Below, in pieces: positions 22,155 through 34,649 of a DNA stretch of 64,000 nucleotides (position 1 is its first letter; each line of letters starts with the position of its first letter). The notes below the pieces were generated by a model. The model was not told where the DNA came from. It was given only the letters and a program-made list of their open reading frames with translations, and made no database searches. Source of the DNA: Cavia porcellus (taxonomy: Eukaryota > Chordata > Mammalia > Rodentia > Caviidae); assembly GCF_034190915.1 (NCBI RefSeq), contig NW_026947509.1:35038767-35102766 (forward strand). Reading direction: 5' to 3'. A program made the translations under genes and the position numbers.

Positions 22155-23698
22155 CTAAAGAGACAGAGAAAGCAATTAGAGATCTCTCTCTGGGACCAGG
22201 GATAACGTTTCAAAATTCCACTCAGGGCTCAGTGGGTCCCACATGAGAAATTTCATGGTGATACCTGAGGCAGAAAGAGCTGATCCCCACAGGAAGCCTT
22301 TCTGTTTCCTTCACAGAGAGGAAACACTCAGAGTGTCCAACTCACAGGGAGTATGAGGAGCTAAGGAGTGAGATGTGGACCTTGGGGTCTGGGACAGGGG
22401 GTCACAGTCCCTGGAGATCAAAGATCATGAGTTTTGGGCAGTAAAGTTAACGCTATTTCCTTCATATGCTCAAGCTGGGGGATTCTGGTTACAAATAGAA
22501 TATTGACTCAAAATCGGTGCCCACGTATTTGATTTCTTTTATTCTTTTTCTGATTTGAGTGACTTGATATAAAACCAATTCTCCCTTTGATGAAGTTACT
22601 CTTTCACACAACTGACCAAGTTCTAGACACCTGCCTTAAATATTTTTCCATGCTAATAAACCTATAGTATGTCTTTATTGCCTAGTACACAAACTTTAAA
22701 TTCTTAGCTTTAAATAGTAGGTGCTTCAAAATCTTCCACCAATTTATGCCATTAAGCCAATTTCTATACTTCTCCTCACTTTCAAATTCAGATAAAGCAA
22801 ATGTGTGGGCATTTCACAGACATCCTTTCACACTTCTGTTCCTTTTCTTCCCCAGAATATGCCCCCTTTTCCTTGTGATACCTCTATCTTGTCTTTGGAA
22901 AACTTAACTGAGATCAAGCTGTTGGAATAAAAACTTTTTGGGGGAAGGTAATCTACAAAAATAAATTGGAGGTCATCCTTTTTTACTGCATAGTAGTAAA
23001 TGTGCTTCATGTTTGTTTTACCCTCCGTGGATGAAAGGTAAACAAAACTGCTTCTTCTTTGAAGGAAAATTTGACCCAAGGTTAACTTCCTTACTCACCA
23101 GTCTGGAAACTTAATATAGATGGACTTTTCTCTGGGTTTAGATTAAAAATGACCCATGACAGGTGACTGAGGACTGCTTATGAGCTACAGGTGTCTGCAG
23201 GAAGCCAGAATGTGGTCCTCCAGCAAAGTGGTGACTCTCATAACTCAGACCCTTAAAACTAGGACACTGCAGTTGTTAAAGGGAGCTTGACTTCCACTCT
23301 TGTGTGTGGTACTAAGCCCCAGTGGATGCTACAGCCACAGCCAAGCTGTCACTCGGGGGCGGTAATGTCAACTTGGTGGGCTGATGTATAGACTATGGCC
23401 TGACTCCCACTGAAGGGAACAGGGGTATGGCTGGGGTTCTATGTTTCTTGTCCTAGGCTCTTGTAGGTAAAGCTGGGCCAAGGCAGCTCTGCAATCTCAT
23501 GAGTCTGCATCCAATTAGCAGCTCTGGCAGGCACTTACCGTAGCCCTTAGCTGCCCTGAAATCGCTGTCTCCTGGCCTATCTGTGTCATTAACCATGATA
23601 TCTCTACTGTCCAGCATAGTGTGTGACATGGGGTAGAAACTCAATACATGCTTTGTTTAAAAAACTGACAGTGGACCTCAAAAGGGGTAATAAGCTTA

Positions 23699-23902
<204 letters not shown>

Positions 23903-24066
23903 CTACAGACTTCGAAGTTAGAAAAGAGTGCTGAAAAGTAATTTCATAATCAGTATATTTCAATTTCCCTCTGTAGGCATCTTCTTGTATACAGCTTTGG
24001 AACATTTATACATTTGTACAACTACTAAATTAAAAAAGTAAAACTTTCTTCCTTAAACATACCCAT

Positions 24067-24262
24067 GTGTGAAGTGGGCACAGTGGTGCACACTTGTAAT
24101 CCTAGTGCTCTGGGAGGGTGAGGCAGGAGAATTGTGAGTTGGAGCCCAATGTGGGCAAGTTAATGACTTAATAAGACTGTCTTCAAAATAATAATAACTA
24201 ACTAAATAAATAAATTCCAAGTAGCAAAAAAAGAAAAACAAACAACAACAACAAAAACCCCA
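24067..24262 (+). mobile_element. B1-like SINE
   Basis: GAAGTGGGCACAGTGGTGCA, TGTAATCCTAGTGCTCTGGG, GAGGCAGGAGAATTG, then an ATAATAACTAACT/AACAACAAC tail. In the intron between the SP100 exons at 25119 and 23704. Confidence 0.88.
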
Positions 24263-25091
24263 AACCATTGGTGAGTCTGAGCTCACCCTGCTTGGCATTA
24301 CATGTGAGGAGGAGCTTTAAAGGACAAAGTGAATTCCAAGTTGACTGGCTGGCAGCCTGGATGCTCTGAGAATAGCCTTAGCAGGTGATGCTGGCTGGGC
24401 CTGAGTGGCTCAAGGCAGTGAGGACTGTTTCCCCTCGGTGTGACGCTGACCGTGAGAAAAGCATGTCCATGCAACAAAAGAAAGAAAGATTGCTGGGAAT
24501 CTCCACAAGGGCCTACTGGTAAAATTTACCCAGATCTCAGCCAGACGTTTAGGAGTGCAGCAAAAAGCCAAAACAAAACAAAAACGCTATGGAAAGCATG
24601 GTATGTATCAATTCTCAAAATTTTTTCTAATAGAATGCTAATTCCGTGGGTTTGATGTTCTCTGATGTGGGTTTTACAATTTGATATTAAGTGAAATAAA
24701 ATGCTTTGTAAATTGCTATCTCAATAAAGAAGTTCAATAAGATTATTCATCAATCCATTAAAATTATTTTTAATATTTAGTTTATATTGCACTATATGAA
24801 TTTCATGGGTTACCATGTATAAAATGCACAAGACTTTGCACATCAGCAGAGTACACCCGTTTTTGACCTGGCTTAATTGCAGTGCCATTTACCCAACCCC
24901 AGCATGACAAAATTCCTTCCATGAAATCCAGGGAATCTCTGCTTCTCCTCTCCTTTACTGCCTTGCAGGAGAACTTACAGAAATATGAGAGAAGAACAGA
25001 ACAATAGGAGATGCACTAATGGGATAATTGTATCCTGAAGTTTGGTTCTACTATATTAAAAAAAATAACTTAATTTGGAACTTGTTTATCA

Positions 25092-25304
<213 letters not shown>

Positions 25305-25569
25305 TTACCAAGATTCTGAGATACTTGTAAGGGTGATAAGATTTTACATGTGGACAAGCTGTGAAGAACTAACGTACATAAAATAGCAGAGCTTCCCAAA
25401 TAAATGGAACTGAAGCAATAATCAACGGTGTCATAAAAAAGCGTGGAAGTTACAAATAACTTATATACAGTATGGGACTTTAAATGTCCAGTACATTCCA
25501 ACCAAAGCCATTATAAATATATTGTCACTTGGATGTTTTCAAAGTTTTTTGAATTAAAAATTCAAATTT

Positions 25570-25660
25570 GGGCCAGGGATTTAGCTCAGCAGCATAAGGT
25601 CTGCCTGGCAAGTGCTAGGTCATGAGTTCAATTCCCGGTCCCCCCCCCAAAAAAAAATTC
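25570..25660 (+). mobile_element. ID-like SINE
   Basis: GGGATTTAGCTCAGCAGC, GAGTTCAATTCCCGG, C-run and A-rich tail. Lies just upstream, in gene orientation, of the SP100 exon at 25119-25275. Confidence 0.9.
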
Positions 25661-26369
25661 AAATTGCCTCAAAATTGAGAGGAATTTAATTTAATTTAAA
25701 TGCCTACAAGTAAAGCAATTAAAACAGTGAAATAAAAATCAAATACAATCTCAAAAATGTATCTTAATTAGCATCTAAGAAGAAACAAACCTTGGAAAGA
25801 TTAATATCACCCTACAGTACAAAATTAATTCATAAATACATACTATGGCTTAATGATGATGCTATGGTAAATACAAATGGAAAATTTTCAAGAATATTGA
25901 TGACATTTCCTGTGAAATCTGGTTCTGATCTGTGTTAATATAAGTCTGTGCTATTGTTACATGCAGTGAATCTTTTTGGGTACCTGAATTTCAGAAATTG
26001 CTGTTGTTTCCTGTGAGTATGATTTTAAACCTGAGCCTAAAATCCTGATTCATACTTGGTGCATTTATTGCCTTAATATTTTAACCAACATCTTTGTATT
26101 TCTAAATGCTATGAAAACTGAAATCTTTCTTTGTCTAACCAGAAAAGAACCACGGGCAGTTCCCAATACTCTGCAACAGCAGAGAATAATGATAATAATA
26201 CCAAGTTATCGTTCTGAATTTCTGTAAAACAAAAGTTTCTGGCTAGAGACTAGCTTGAAGAGAGGCATTTGTCTTCTCCTTTGTTAAAAACTTTGTTACT
26301 TTCATGATAATAGAGAATTTAGATTCAGAAATGACAAGCATGGCAGAGGACAATGAAAGAATGAGGGAT

Positions 26370-26620
26370 TTTATTCGAAGTCTGTGAGATAAATGTGGAA
26401 GCAGTCAGAGGAGCCCTCGGTGCAGCTGTAGGTGGAGGGATCTTCTGGAGGCCAGGATGGCAGCCAGCAGGTGGAGGCCATGAAGGAGAAGTGGCTGAGG
26501 AGCTGCCTGCTGTGCACTGGCCCCTTATCCCACCTGCGGCACCAGTCGGCCAAGCATCCTCCCGGGGACAAACTGCTCTCATTTCCCTGTGCTAATGTCA
26601 CCTGGACTGGATTTCATAAA
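26370..26620 (-). other. Possible second retrocopy 3' end, unassigned
   Basis: A GC-rich island in AT-rich intron, open on the minus strand, with an AATAAA motif shortly after a stop near 26375 (CTTCGAATAAAATCCC). It lies directly downstream of the RPL11 retrocopy in the same orientation. It looks like the 3' end of a mRNA copy, but I recognise no protein in any frame. Confidence 0.3.
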
Positions 26621-26668
26621 CGTGGGGAAATGTATCTCGTGTGCTTTTTTGTTTTTCACTGAAAACAT

Positions 26669-27214
26669 TTTATTGGCCTCTTGGAAGGACCAGGGATTTA
26701 TCTGCCAGGCAGGATGGTGCCATCATCCTTCTGCTGGAACCGGCGTGGCCTCCTCTTCGCTGATTCTGCGTTTGGCCCCAGTGCAGCCTGTCTTGGGCTT
26801 CTTGTCTGCGATGCTGAAGCCTGGCCTGCCCAACACCTTGCAGAAGTCCAAGCCATGGATACCAAGCCTGGGGTCATATTTGATGTGCAGATCAGTGTGT
26901 TCCTGGATCCCAAAACCAAAGCTTCCAGGATCGGAGAAGTTATGTTTCCTTGACTCACACTCTCACACCGTTAGACCTTCCTCCAGGATTCCTTGTGCCT
27001 GTGCAGTGGACAGCGACCTTCTCATTTCTCCTGGTACCGAAGGATCTCACAGTGTCTCTAGCTTTTGAAGATACAGGAGTCTGGCCTGGGAGCTGCTCCG
27101 GTACCCTGGCTGCCCTGGTCAGTCTGTGTCCATCCTCTCTGATGCAATGGGAAGGCAGAGCTTGTGGATTTGAAGTTCCCACATGGGGTTCTCCTTTTCA
27201 TCTTGAGCCTGAAC
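26669..27214 (-). pseudogene. RPL11: RPL11 processed pseudogene
   Basis: Intronless retrocopy of the 60S ribosomal protein L11 mRNA on the minus strand. Recognisable pieces in order: [17 protein letters not shown] (start region), [34 protein letters not shown], then in other frames [12 protein letters not shown] and ADKK-like blocks, and finally [15 protein letters not shown] followed by a stop at 26698. The initiator codon is lost and at least two frame changes separate the blocks, so it cannot encode L11. An AATAAA signal lies at 26669-26674 on the minus strand downstream of the stop. The copy abuts an L1 3'-type fragment on its right. Confidence 0.9.
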
Positions 27215-27234
27215 CACGGTGGAGAAGAGCAAGA

Positions 27235-27420
27235 GCTATTTTGCATGCATTTGTGTCTGGCTTTCTTTTTTTTGCTCTTTACCCACATGGTTATATTTAG
27301 TGATAACTTGCCTCTTTTCATTGCTGAGTGGTATTCCATCATGAGAACGTATCAACCAATTCACTCATTTTCCTGTTGATGGCCTCGGATTGATTCCAAG
27401 TTGGGACAAATCTGAATAAA
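27235..27420 (-). mobile_element. L1 3'-UTR fragment
   Basis: GTGTCTGGCTTTCTTTTTTT and GCTGAGTGGTATTCCATCATG are reverse L1 3' sequence, abutting the RPL11 retrocopy. Confidence 0.65.
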
Positions 27421-27424
27421 GCTT

Positions 27425-27560
27425 GCCATGCAGGTACGGTGCCACTGAGCTATATCCCCAACCCTTTTACTCCTTTAATGACTAATGATGTTGAACACAT
27501 CTTCATGTGATTTTTTTGGACTGAGAATTGAATTCACAACCTCGCCCTCGCCAGACAATT
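27425..27560 (-). mobile_element. Two broken ID-like SINE fragments
   Basis: TGCCACTGAGCTATATCCCC at 27438 and AATTGAATTCACAACCTCGCC at 27525 are the two halves of reverse ID-like elements separated by L1-like sequence. Confidence 0.6.
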
Positions 27561-27652
27561 CATGTGATTTTTAGTGATTTTTTTTATCTTCCTCTGTGAG
27601 ATAGGCCCATTTATGATTTTATTATCTTTTACTTGTCAACAGATATTTGCAA

Positions 27653-30600
27653 TTTTTTTATTTAAAGAAAGACAAAACATTAGAAAACAAGCAGAAATAG
27701 TACATACTTTCAAAGAAAATAGACAGTAATAAATCACTAGCTGATGTATACATATTGTCCCCCTATAAATAGTTGTTCAAGGTACACAAGTGGAACATAT
27801 AAATGGGATTTCAACCAGGAAGACTGCAAACAGTTCTGTTCAACTATCCAACAAAAACTAAGTATTATGGCTATCAATCCTATACACTTAGACATGTAGG
27901 TGTTTATCCATATCTTCATTTATGTTGAAACCTAACAGAGCATATTACATTAAAATCCTTCTAAACAAAGATTAATAATATTTCTGGATTTCACATCATA
28001 ACACTCTGGAATCAGGATTGGGTACTGCAGGGCCACTTTCTTTCTTTCAAAGTTTTTGTTCCTTTCATCATGTGTCATCAGATCAATGCTCATAAACTGT
28101 TTATTGGTTTTACATAAGCTTGAGTCTTAACATGTATTTCTATCCTTTGTATGCTAAAGAGAAAAACATAACAAAGCAGGATAGAACTAAACTTTTTCCT
28201 ATAGACATATAAAACTAAAAACACATATAAATCTGCCGTATACGGAGTTCTATCCTGGTCACTATGCTGTTTCTTGTTATCAACAGAATTGGCTATATCA
28301 TCAGATAAAGTATAATCGAGCATATCATACATAACAGAATTAACAGAAATACAACTTTATAGATAGTGTGGAGCTATAAAAACAGGTAATAAATGAAATC
28401 AGAATGGATATTATAGTGAATCATTGTCATTTTCAGTATAGTTGTCTGTACTCCTCAACTTATTGCCATCAACCTTACAGGTTTTGAATAAAATCTGTCA
28501 ATAACAAGCAGCAATCAAACAAATCAGATTTAACTAAACTCAGTCATGATATAACAGGATACATCATGCATAGATCGTGATTGAGTTAATAGGGAATTAA
28601 AGATGTCCCCCATGCTATGGACAGCCGTCCGTGACCCTCAGATCCAATGCTTATATACAAACTAGGACACAAAGAGTTCCAGCCAAGCAGAGTGGTGCGA
28701 GTAATAGGGGTTTTAATTCCTGATACATTATTAGCTATATCATCTGCTGGGTTTTTTTTTGTTTTGTTTTTTGTTTTTTTTTTTTTTTTTTTTGAGGACT
28801 ATTCCTCCCTTTTACTCCCCCAGAACGAACTGTGTATTTTTGGGTCTTCCCAACACTCATGGTTTTGTATTGGGGGGGGCAACCTGCTATTTACTTAAGT
28901 GTTTCTGAACTTTCTCACTCCTGGGCTGGATTTCTAGTTATATTTCTTCATTTATTAAAGCCTGTCTGTTCAACCTATCCAAAAATACTGGTCTAGTTTC
29001 CCCCATTACTCTCTGGTTCCCTATTACATCAAGTTCCATTTTCTCATGTTTGATTTTGGTCTTCAGGCTAATTATATTACCTATAAAGAGCCTCTTGGTG
29101 GGCTGTATCTCTTGGTCCACTCTGCCTGCTATTCTCTATTTTTTCCCTGAAGTTAGGGTATCTAGGCCATCTATATTAGAAATTATATCCAACCTTCTCT
29201 GCCTCATTTCTGCTGAGCTCTTTTTCTGTCATTATTTGTCAGTTTGTCTTCTTCATTTTGCTTTCTGCTCCATTCATTGCGGCCTCTCTGTTACTGTTTT
29301 TGGAATCTTGTTATTTTTCTCTTTTAGAATGTCCTGCAGTATTCTATGTAGAGTTCAACTGGTGGTTGCAAATTCCCCTAGTTCCTCTTTATCCTGGAAG
29401 CACCTTATTTCTCCATTAATTTCTAGGGACAGTTTGAATTATTTCCCCCCATGCTCTTCGTGATTTGATGGTTTGTGCCGAGAAGTCTGCTGTAATTCTG
29501 ATGGGTGTTCCCTTTTAAGTGATCTGTTTCTTATCTCTGATAGCTTTTAGTATTCTGTTCTTATAATGAATTTCTGGGATTTTGATTATAATATGCTTGG
29601 GTGTAGTTCTATTTGGGTCGTAGGTGGCTGGGGTCTTGTATGCCTCATACATCTGAGTATCTTTAACTTTTACTAAATTAGGAAAATTCTCCTGGATTAT
29701 TTCTGTGAATAGTCTTTGTAGTTCATTTGTTTGTGTCTCTACTTCTTCCTTTATGTTCTTAATTCTTAAGTTATAGATCCTCTTATCATCTTCTAGCCTT
29801 TGTATTATTGCTGTTTGTTTCCTTGTTATTTTTAAGAAGTTTTTCATTTCATGCTCCCACATTACAAATCTGTGCTCCAGTTCAGATAATCTATTCTTAG
29901 CTTCTTTCCAGCTGTTATGCAAGCTTTCAATACAGTTTTTAGTTTCCTGGTAATCTCTTTGAACCTGCTTCACGTATTCTATGTTTTCTCTATTTTCTCC
30001 ATCAAACAATTTTCCCCTTTTTTTCTGTTCTTCCATTCCACCATCTGTTTTTTCTTTGGCAGTGCTTAGCATTTCTCTAACTATTCTACTTATATCTTGC
30101 TTTACTTGGTTAAATACTTCATTTTTGAACTCATCTATGAGGCTCTGGAGATATCGCTTTATCTCTATTGGTGCCATGACTGATATTGCATGTTTTCTGT
30201 CCTCATTCTCCTTTGCATTTACCTTTCCTGGATCAGTGTTCTCAGAATTGGGGACTGACGACCCTTTCTTGTTGCTCCCTCTTCCCATACTTTTTGTTCC
30301 TTCCATACAAGTGTATACAGGAGGCCCAGTTTCTTTCTTTGTGGGTTACAGTTTGTTTGAATCACGCTGGCTAGGTGTTCCCACCCACTGCAGTATACTA
30401 GGGACACAGACCTGGGCAGCCTATGCTGGGCCCGCCCCTCCAGGTCAGTCAACCTGCTGAAGGCTTCACTGCATTAGGGTATACTGCCAGGTGCAGGGAC
30501 CTGATTTGGGCTAGCCTACTGGGTCTTAATCCATGGCGTCACCCAGGTCAGGTGCTCCCTACCAATCCTACTTGTGAGGGGAATATGTGACTAAAGTCAC

Positions 30601-31045
30601 TGCAGCATTCTGTTCTGGCTAGTCTGCCTGGTCCCAGAATGTCCTCTGATGGAGCCTCCTAGTCTATGGAAGGCTACCTGTTCTGCTCACTCACCGCAGG
30701 TCAATGCAGGGCTCCCCACCAGTTCTGCTCTCAATTCAGTTCGCTGATTCCTGCTCTCAGAGCTTTGGCACCTCTATCCCTGCTGTGCCGATTCAGATGC
30801 AGCAGCAGCAGGAAATTCAAATTGTGGCTTCCAGAGGCACGAGTTCCAGCTTCAGTGCTGAGATTTTATCTGTTTCTGGTCCTAGCACCAGGACTGCATT
30901 GCCAGTTGGTTTCTATCAGCTTAGTTCATTCTTGGGTCGGCAGGGTATATCACCCCCTGCTTAGGACTCCTCACACCGCACCATTCCTGGATTCTAAGCT
31001 GGCTATCTCAGAGAGCCTCCATAGCTGTTGTTATCTATCTACCAT
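27653..31045 (-). mobile_element. Near-complete HAL1-like (ORF1-only) LINE, copy D
   Basis: Read on the minus strand it begins near 31045 with an AGAACATGGTAGATAG-type start, like the L1 5' UTR start of the copy at 40.86 kb. A GC-rich leader follows, then ORF1 (29515-30306), then no ORF2 at all. Next comes a long region of decayed monomers of about 150 bp that share GTTGATAACAAGAAA and ATCTGATGAT blocks with the arrays elsewhere in this window. The tail near 27655 is TTTCTTTAAATAAAAAAA. Peptide-level similarity between monomers at 28090-28332 and those at 43633-43881 confirms common origin. A poly-T run and G run (28745-28880) interrupt it. Confidence 0.75.
29515..30306 (-). CDS. L1/HAL1 ORF1p-like, 263 codons
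   Basis: Longest open frame in the window. It encodes a LINE-1 ORF1p-type nucleic-acid chaperone: a basic, polar N-terminus, a long coiled coil (roughly residues 75-170, heptads rich in E, K, L, N), an RRM-like core with YNLRIKNIKEE (about residues 180-190), and the start of the C-terminal domain with PKHIIIKIPE and NRILKAIRDKKQIT. It stops just before the rest of the C-terminal domain, so it is slightly truncated against the usual length of over 300. ORF1p coats LINE RNA and is needed for retrotransposition. No ORF2 follows. Whether it is expressed cannot be told. Confidence 0.85.
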   Translation of the reverse strand: MEGTKSMGRGSNKKGSSVPNSENTDPGKVNAKENEDRKHAISVMAPIEIKRYLQSLIDEFKNEVFNQVKQDISRIVREMLSTAKEKTDGGMEEQKKRGKLFDGENRENIEYVKQVQRDYQETKNCIESLHNSWKEAKNRLSELEHRFVMWEHEMKNFLKITRKQTAIIQRLEDDKRIYNLRIKNIKEEVETQTNELQRLFTEIIQENFPNLVKVKDTQMYEAYKTPATYDPNRTTPKHIIIKIPEIHYKNRILKAIRDKKQIT

Positions 31046-31049
31046 GTTC

Positions 31050-32420
31050 TCCTAGAATCTGTGATAGTTGCAAGTGTTATGAACAGAAATATATTTTCTG
31101 ATTTGGGTATTGTGAATAATATTCTCCATATTTTTCTTGCTTTGCATTTTTAACTATGCCATTTGATGAGAAATTTTTAATATAGTGAAGTATAATCTAT
31201 CATTTTTTTCTATGCTTAGTGACTTTAGTATCTAAGAAATCTGTTCATTGCAAGGCCATTAAAATATTCACAAATCAATTTACAACACTTGCAAACTTGC
31301 TCTGTCTTGGGACTTTACTCTGTACCATTGATAATCTTGTCTCTTCACATGCCAATATCATTTTGAATTGAGTTCTACAGTTTAAAGAAAGTCTTGAAGT
31401 CAATTAGGAAGAATTGTCTTGGCTTTGCCTTATCACTAGTTTCCTTTAGAATCAGTTTGTTTAGAATCAGTTAGTGAATAGCTACAACAAAAGCCTTTTA
31501 GGTTTTGATTGTGTTTCCATTGAACATATAGACAAACTTGGTGAGAAGTGTCATGTTAGCATTGTTGAACTTCACATCTATTAACATTACATATATCTCT
31601 TCACTTGTTTTCTTTCAGTTATTGTAGTAGTCACGTACATCTGTTATTAAATTTATTGCTAGTTACTTTATTGTTTTTGGTGCTACTTCAGATAGTATTG
31701 GATTTAAATTGTTTGTTATTATTATTGCCTGAAAATAGAATTTATTTGAAAAGTATAAATGTATGCTCTTGGTAAATCCACCAAAGTATTTATAGATTTT
31801 TGTTTTATAGAAAATAATTATGTCATCAGCAAATAAAGACTGTTTTACTTTTTCCCTCCACAGTTATTGCCTCTTCCTCTCTTTCTGAGCTTATTAGGTG
31901 CTGAAATGCAATATCTTAGTGGGAAGCGTGGGTTTCCTTGCCTTGCTTTCAATCATAAGAAAAAAAGCCTTAGCTAAGCACAGTGTTGCCAGGCACATGG
32001 GTACATACGCGTACCAGCAGGCACCATGTAGATATTTCAGTCAATAATGGACTGAACACATGTAATGTGGGCCTATAAATTATACCACCTAGTTCCTATT
32101 TTACTCATCTTGGTTGTGTGAGTATAGCACATTCAGTGGTTTTCACACACAACATCACTCACAGCACCTTTCTTGGAACATATCCCTATTGTTAAGCAGT
32201 GTATGATTACTTATGTAAATATTTGGTGTGTTTTAAAACCATCTGAGGAAAATCCTATCTATTCCAAGTTCACTGAAAATTCATTATGAACTGATGCTGA
32301 CTGTTGTCAAATGCATCTCCTGAAGTATTGGCATGCTTTTCCTTCCTTATTTTAACTTGGTGAATAACATTGATTTCCAGAGCCTTCTCTTAAGTAGGAA
32401 AAGAACCAATGTTAATAGGC
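31050..32420 (-). mobile_element. Old L1 ORF2 remnant
   Basis: GTCATCAGCAAATAAAGACTG and TCTGAGCTTATTAGGTGCTG are the reverse complement of the ORF2 reverse-transcriptase region. AGTATCTAAGAAATCTGTTC at 31230 also fits. Heavily decayed. Confidence 0.55.
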
Positions 32421-32448
32421 ATTTGAGGAATTTCTTAATTCTCCAATA

Positions 32449-32530
32449 TAAGAAAGAAGGAAGAAAGGAGGGTGAGAAGAGAGGAAGGAAGGAAGAAGAG
32501 AGAGAAGGAAGAAGGAAAGAAAGAAAGATG
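32449..32530 (+). repeat. GA-rich purine tract
   Basis: GGAA/AGAAGG-type purine tract of about 80 bases; it makes an apparent lysine/arginine/glutamate-rich frame that is not a gene. Confidence 0.9.
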
Positions 32531-32924
32531 CATGTAAAATTTCAAATTCTATAAATAAACTTACAATGTGGAGTAGACCAGAAGAGGAAGTCTTGCAAGT
32601 ATGGAAAAGTTGAAAAATGTGTCTTCAAATCTAATAGTAACAATTATAGAAGGAGATTAAACAATGAATTTGAAACATTGGTAAAAGTAACTGTAGTTTG
32701 AAACCTTATAAAACACTGAAAAATAAAAACAAACTGCAAATATAGTTTGTATTTTTGAAAGATAAAATAAAGAAAACAAGATGGAATTGTAAATAATAAA
32801 ACAAAAAAGCATGAAAAATATTTATAACACAATAATGTAAAAATGATATTGAAATGCATAAAATAAAAAATATAAAACCTGGCAAAGGACACAATCAAGA
32901 CAAAATAAAATTTGTTAAAGTCAG

Positions 32925-33020
32925 GCTGGGGATTTAGTTCAGTGGCTTAAGTGCTTCCCTGGTAAGCACAAGGTTGTGAGTTCGATCCCCGGTACCGAAA
33001 AAAAAAAAAAAAAAAAAAAG
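32925..33020 (+). mobile_element. ID-like SINE
   Basis: AGGCTGGGGATTTAGTTCAG, B box GAGTTCGATCCCC, and a pure A tail of about 20. Confidence 0.92.
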
Positions 33021-33044
33021 TGTTAAAAAGTCAAAGATACGCTA

Positions 33045-33126
33045 GGGCTAGGGATACAAGTCAGTGGCACAGTGCCTGCCTAGCAAGTGCAAGGTTCTGA
33101 GTTAAATTCCTGGCACACAAAAAAAG
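33045..33126 (+). mobile_element. ID-like SINE, diverged
   Basis: GGGCTAGGGATACAAGTCAG start and GAGTTAAATTCCTGG B-box region with a short A tail. Tandem neighbour of the copy at 32925. Confidence 0.85.
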
Positions 33127-33474
33127 GCCGGTTGTGGCAGGCAACTGTAAAACAAAACAAAGAACAAGAGTATTCGCATAAATCTCAAAGCAAAATTCAA
33201 AACACAAATAATGGCACAAATGTTTTAAGACATTAGAAAACCATTCACTTTCAGTTTCTGACTTGTGTATGCAAAAAAAAAAAAAAAAGAAAACAAAATA
33301 CACAGGTTTTGGATAAATTATTAAGAATGATTTTTTAAACTTTAAAAATTAACCCACTAATAAACTACATGTCTACAAACATGACATAACATGCTTATCT
33401 ATTCTTTTTTCATGTAACAATGCATATTTAATAACTGTGTGCCGATTTACATCAACACACAATTATTGATGAAG

Positions 33475-33870
33475 AAATATTTTTGGCTCATGATTTTAGC
33501 CTGTAGTTGGCTAGTTCCAAAGAAGAAACATCATGGTGGAAAGGTATGACAAAAGAAAGCAGTTCGCCTCTTGGCAGCCAGGAAGCAAAGCACAGGGCAA
33601 GGGACCAAGAGGAAGGGGACAGGTCCCAGGTAGCCCAAAGGCTGACCCATTCTCCACCTAGAAACACCCAGAAGTGTGTGATTTGCTAACCTCCTAGGAG
33701 TCCTTCAGACCAGTCAAACTGAGCATAAATTTCATTATCGTTCTACCCCTTGTCAACTTGACAGCTAAATATATATCTTAAACCCATATTTAATCTCTAA
33801 ATAAACATGAGGTCCTAATTCACCTAACATGAAATGACTATGCTGTGTATAACCACAAACACACTAACTT
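33475..33870 (-). mobile_element. LTR-like dispersed repeat (MaLR type), copy
   Basis: Contains GAAACATCATGGTGGAAAGG and CTTGTCAACTTGACAGCTAA, both shared with copies at 38790 and 52125. Orientation is inferred from the known MaLR LTR, whose reverse complement has the CATGGTGGAAGGC-type block. Confidence 0.5.
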
Positions 33871-34649
33871 CTTCTGAAACAACAGAGCAGTGGTGGTGAA
33901 ATTTATTGCTTCCAATGATGAAGAATAGCCTGCCGTAGCACACAGGCCTTAGGTTTGTCACCACCGAGTTAGAGCAATGCTCAGAGGTCCAACCCCAAAG
34001 TTCACTCTAAGACTCTAGGCAACTGCAAACCCATTAAAAAAGCTGTCCTGCGGACAGCCAGTGCAGGCAGGGAGCCTCAACCAGATATGCCCCTGTGCCT
34101 GCAGGTTGCCATTGAAGACTCTCACTTCCTTGGGGCAGCCATCACCCACCAGGAGAATCAAACAAACACACCCTCTGTGCCTGTTGCCACTAGAGGAGTC
34201 CTGGTGTGGCTACTCAGGCTGAGAGAAGACGCAGCCTCATCACCATGCATGCTGGCCGTCGGGGAAGCCTCAGCACAGCTGCACAGGTCTGGAGAAGCCC
34301 GCCCCACCTCCTGGTACCTCCTGGTAGCCTGGGGTCAGAGAAACCCAGGTGCCTGTCCTATTCCCCTACACCACAGAGGGAACAGCCAATGTGGGAAATG
34401 CCTACGACCCCTCAACTGGCTTGTTGGGAGGAACCCAGGAGAGTGTCAAGATAAAGGAGCAAAAGCAATCTCGGACCTCCACCCCACACAAAGCAAGTCT
34501 GGGAGATACAAACATGGAATAAATGGAAGTCACACACCTGAAATCTCTAAGGGGAGCAACTAAAGTAAAGAAACAACTTCATGAGACTGTAAAAGTAATC
34601 GGGTAAGAAATCATATCTCAGGTAAAGGAAGAAATCACAAACATAATGA

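Noticed and set aside
30666..31055. 129-codon plus-strand frame.
   Set aside because: It is antisense to the 5' UTR of the minus-strand HAL1-like element.
32333..32554. Frame rich in lysine, arginine and glutamate.
   Set aside because: Product of the purine-rich simple repeat at 32449-32530.
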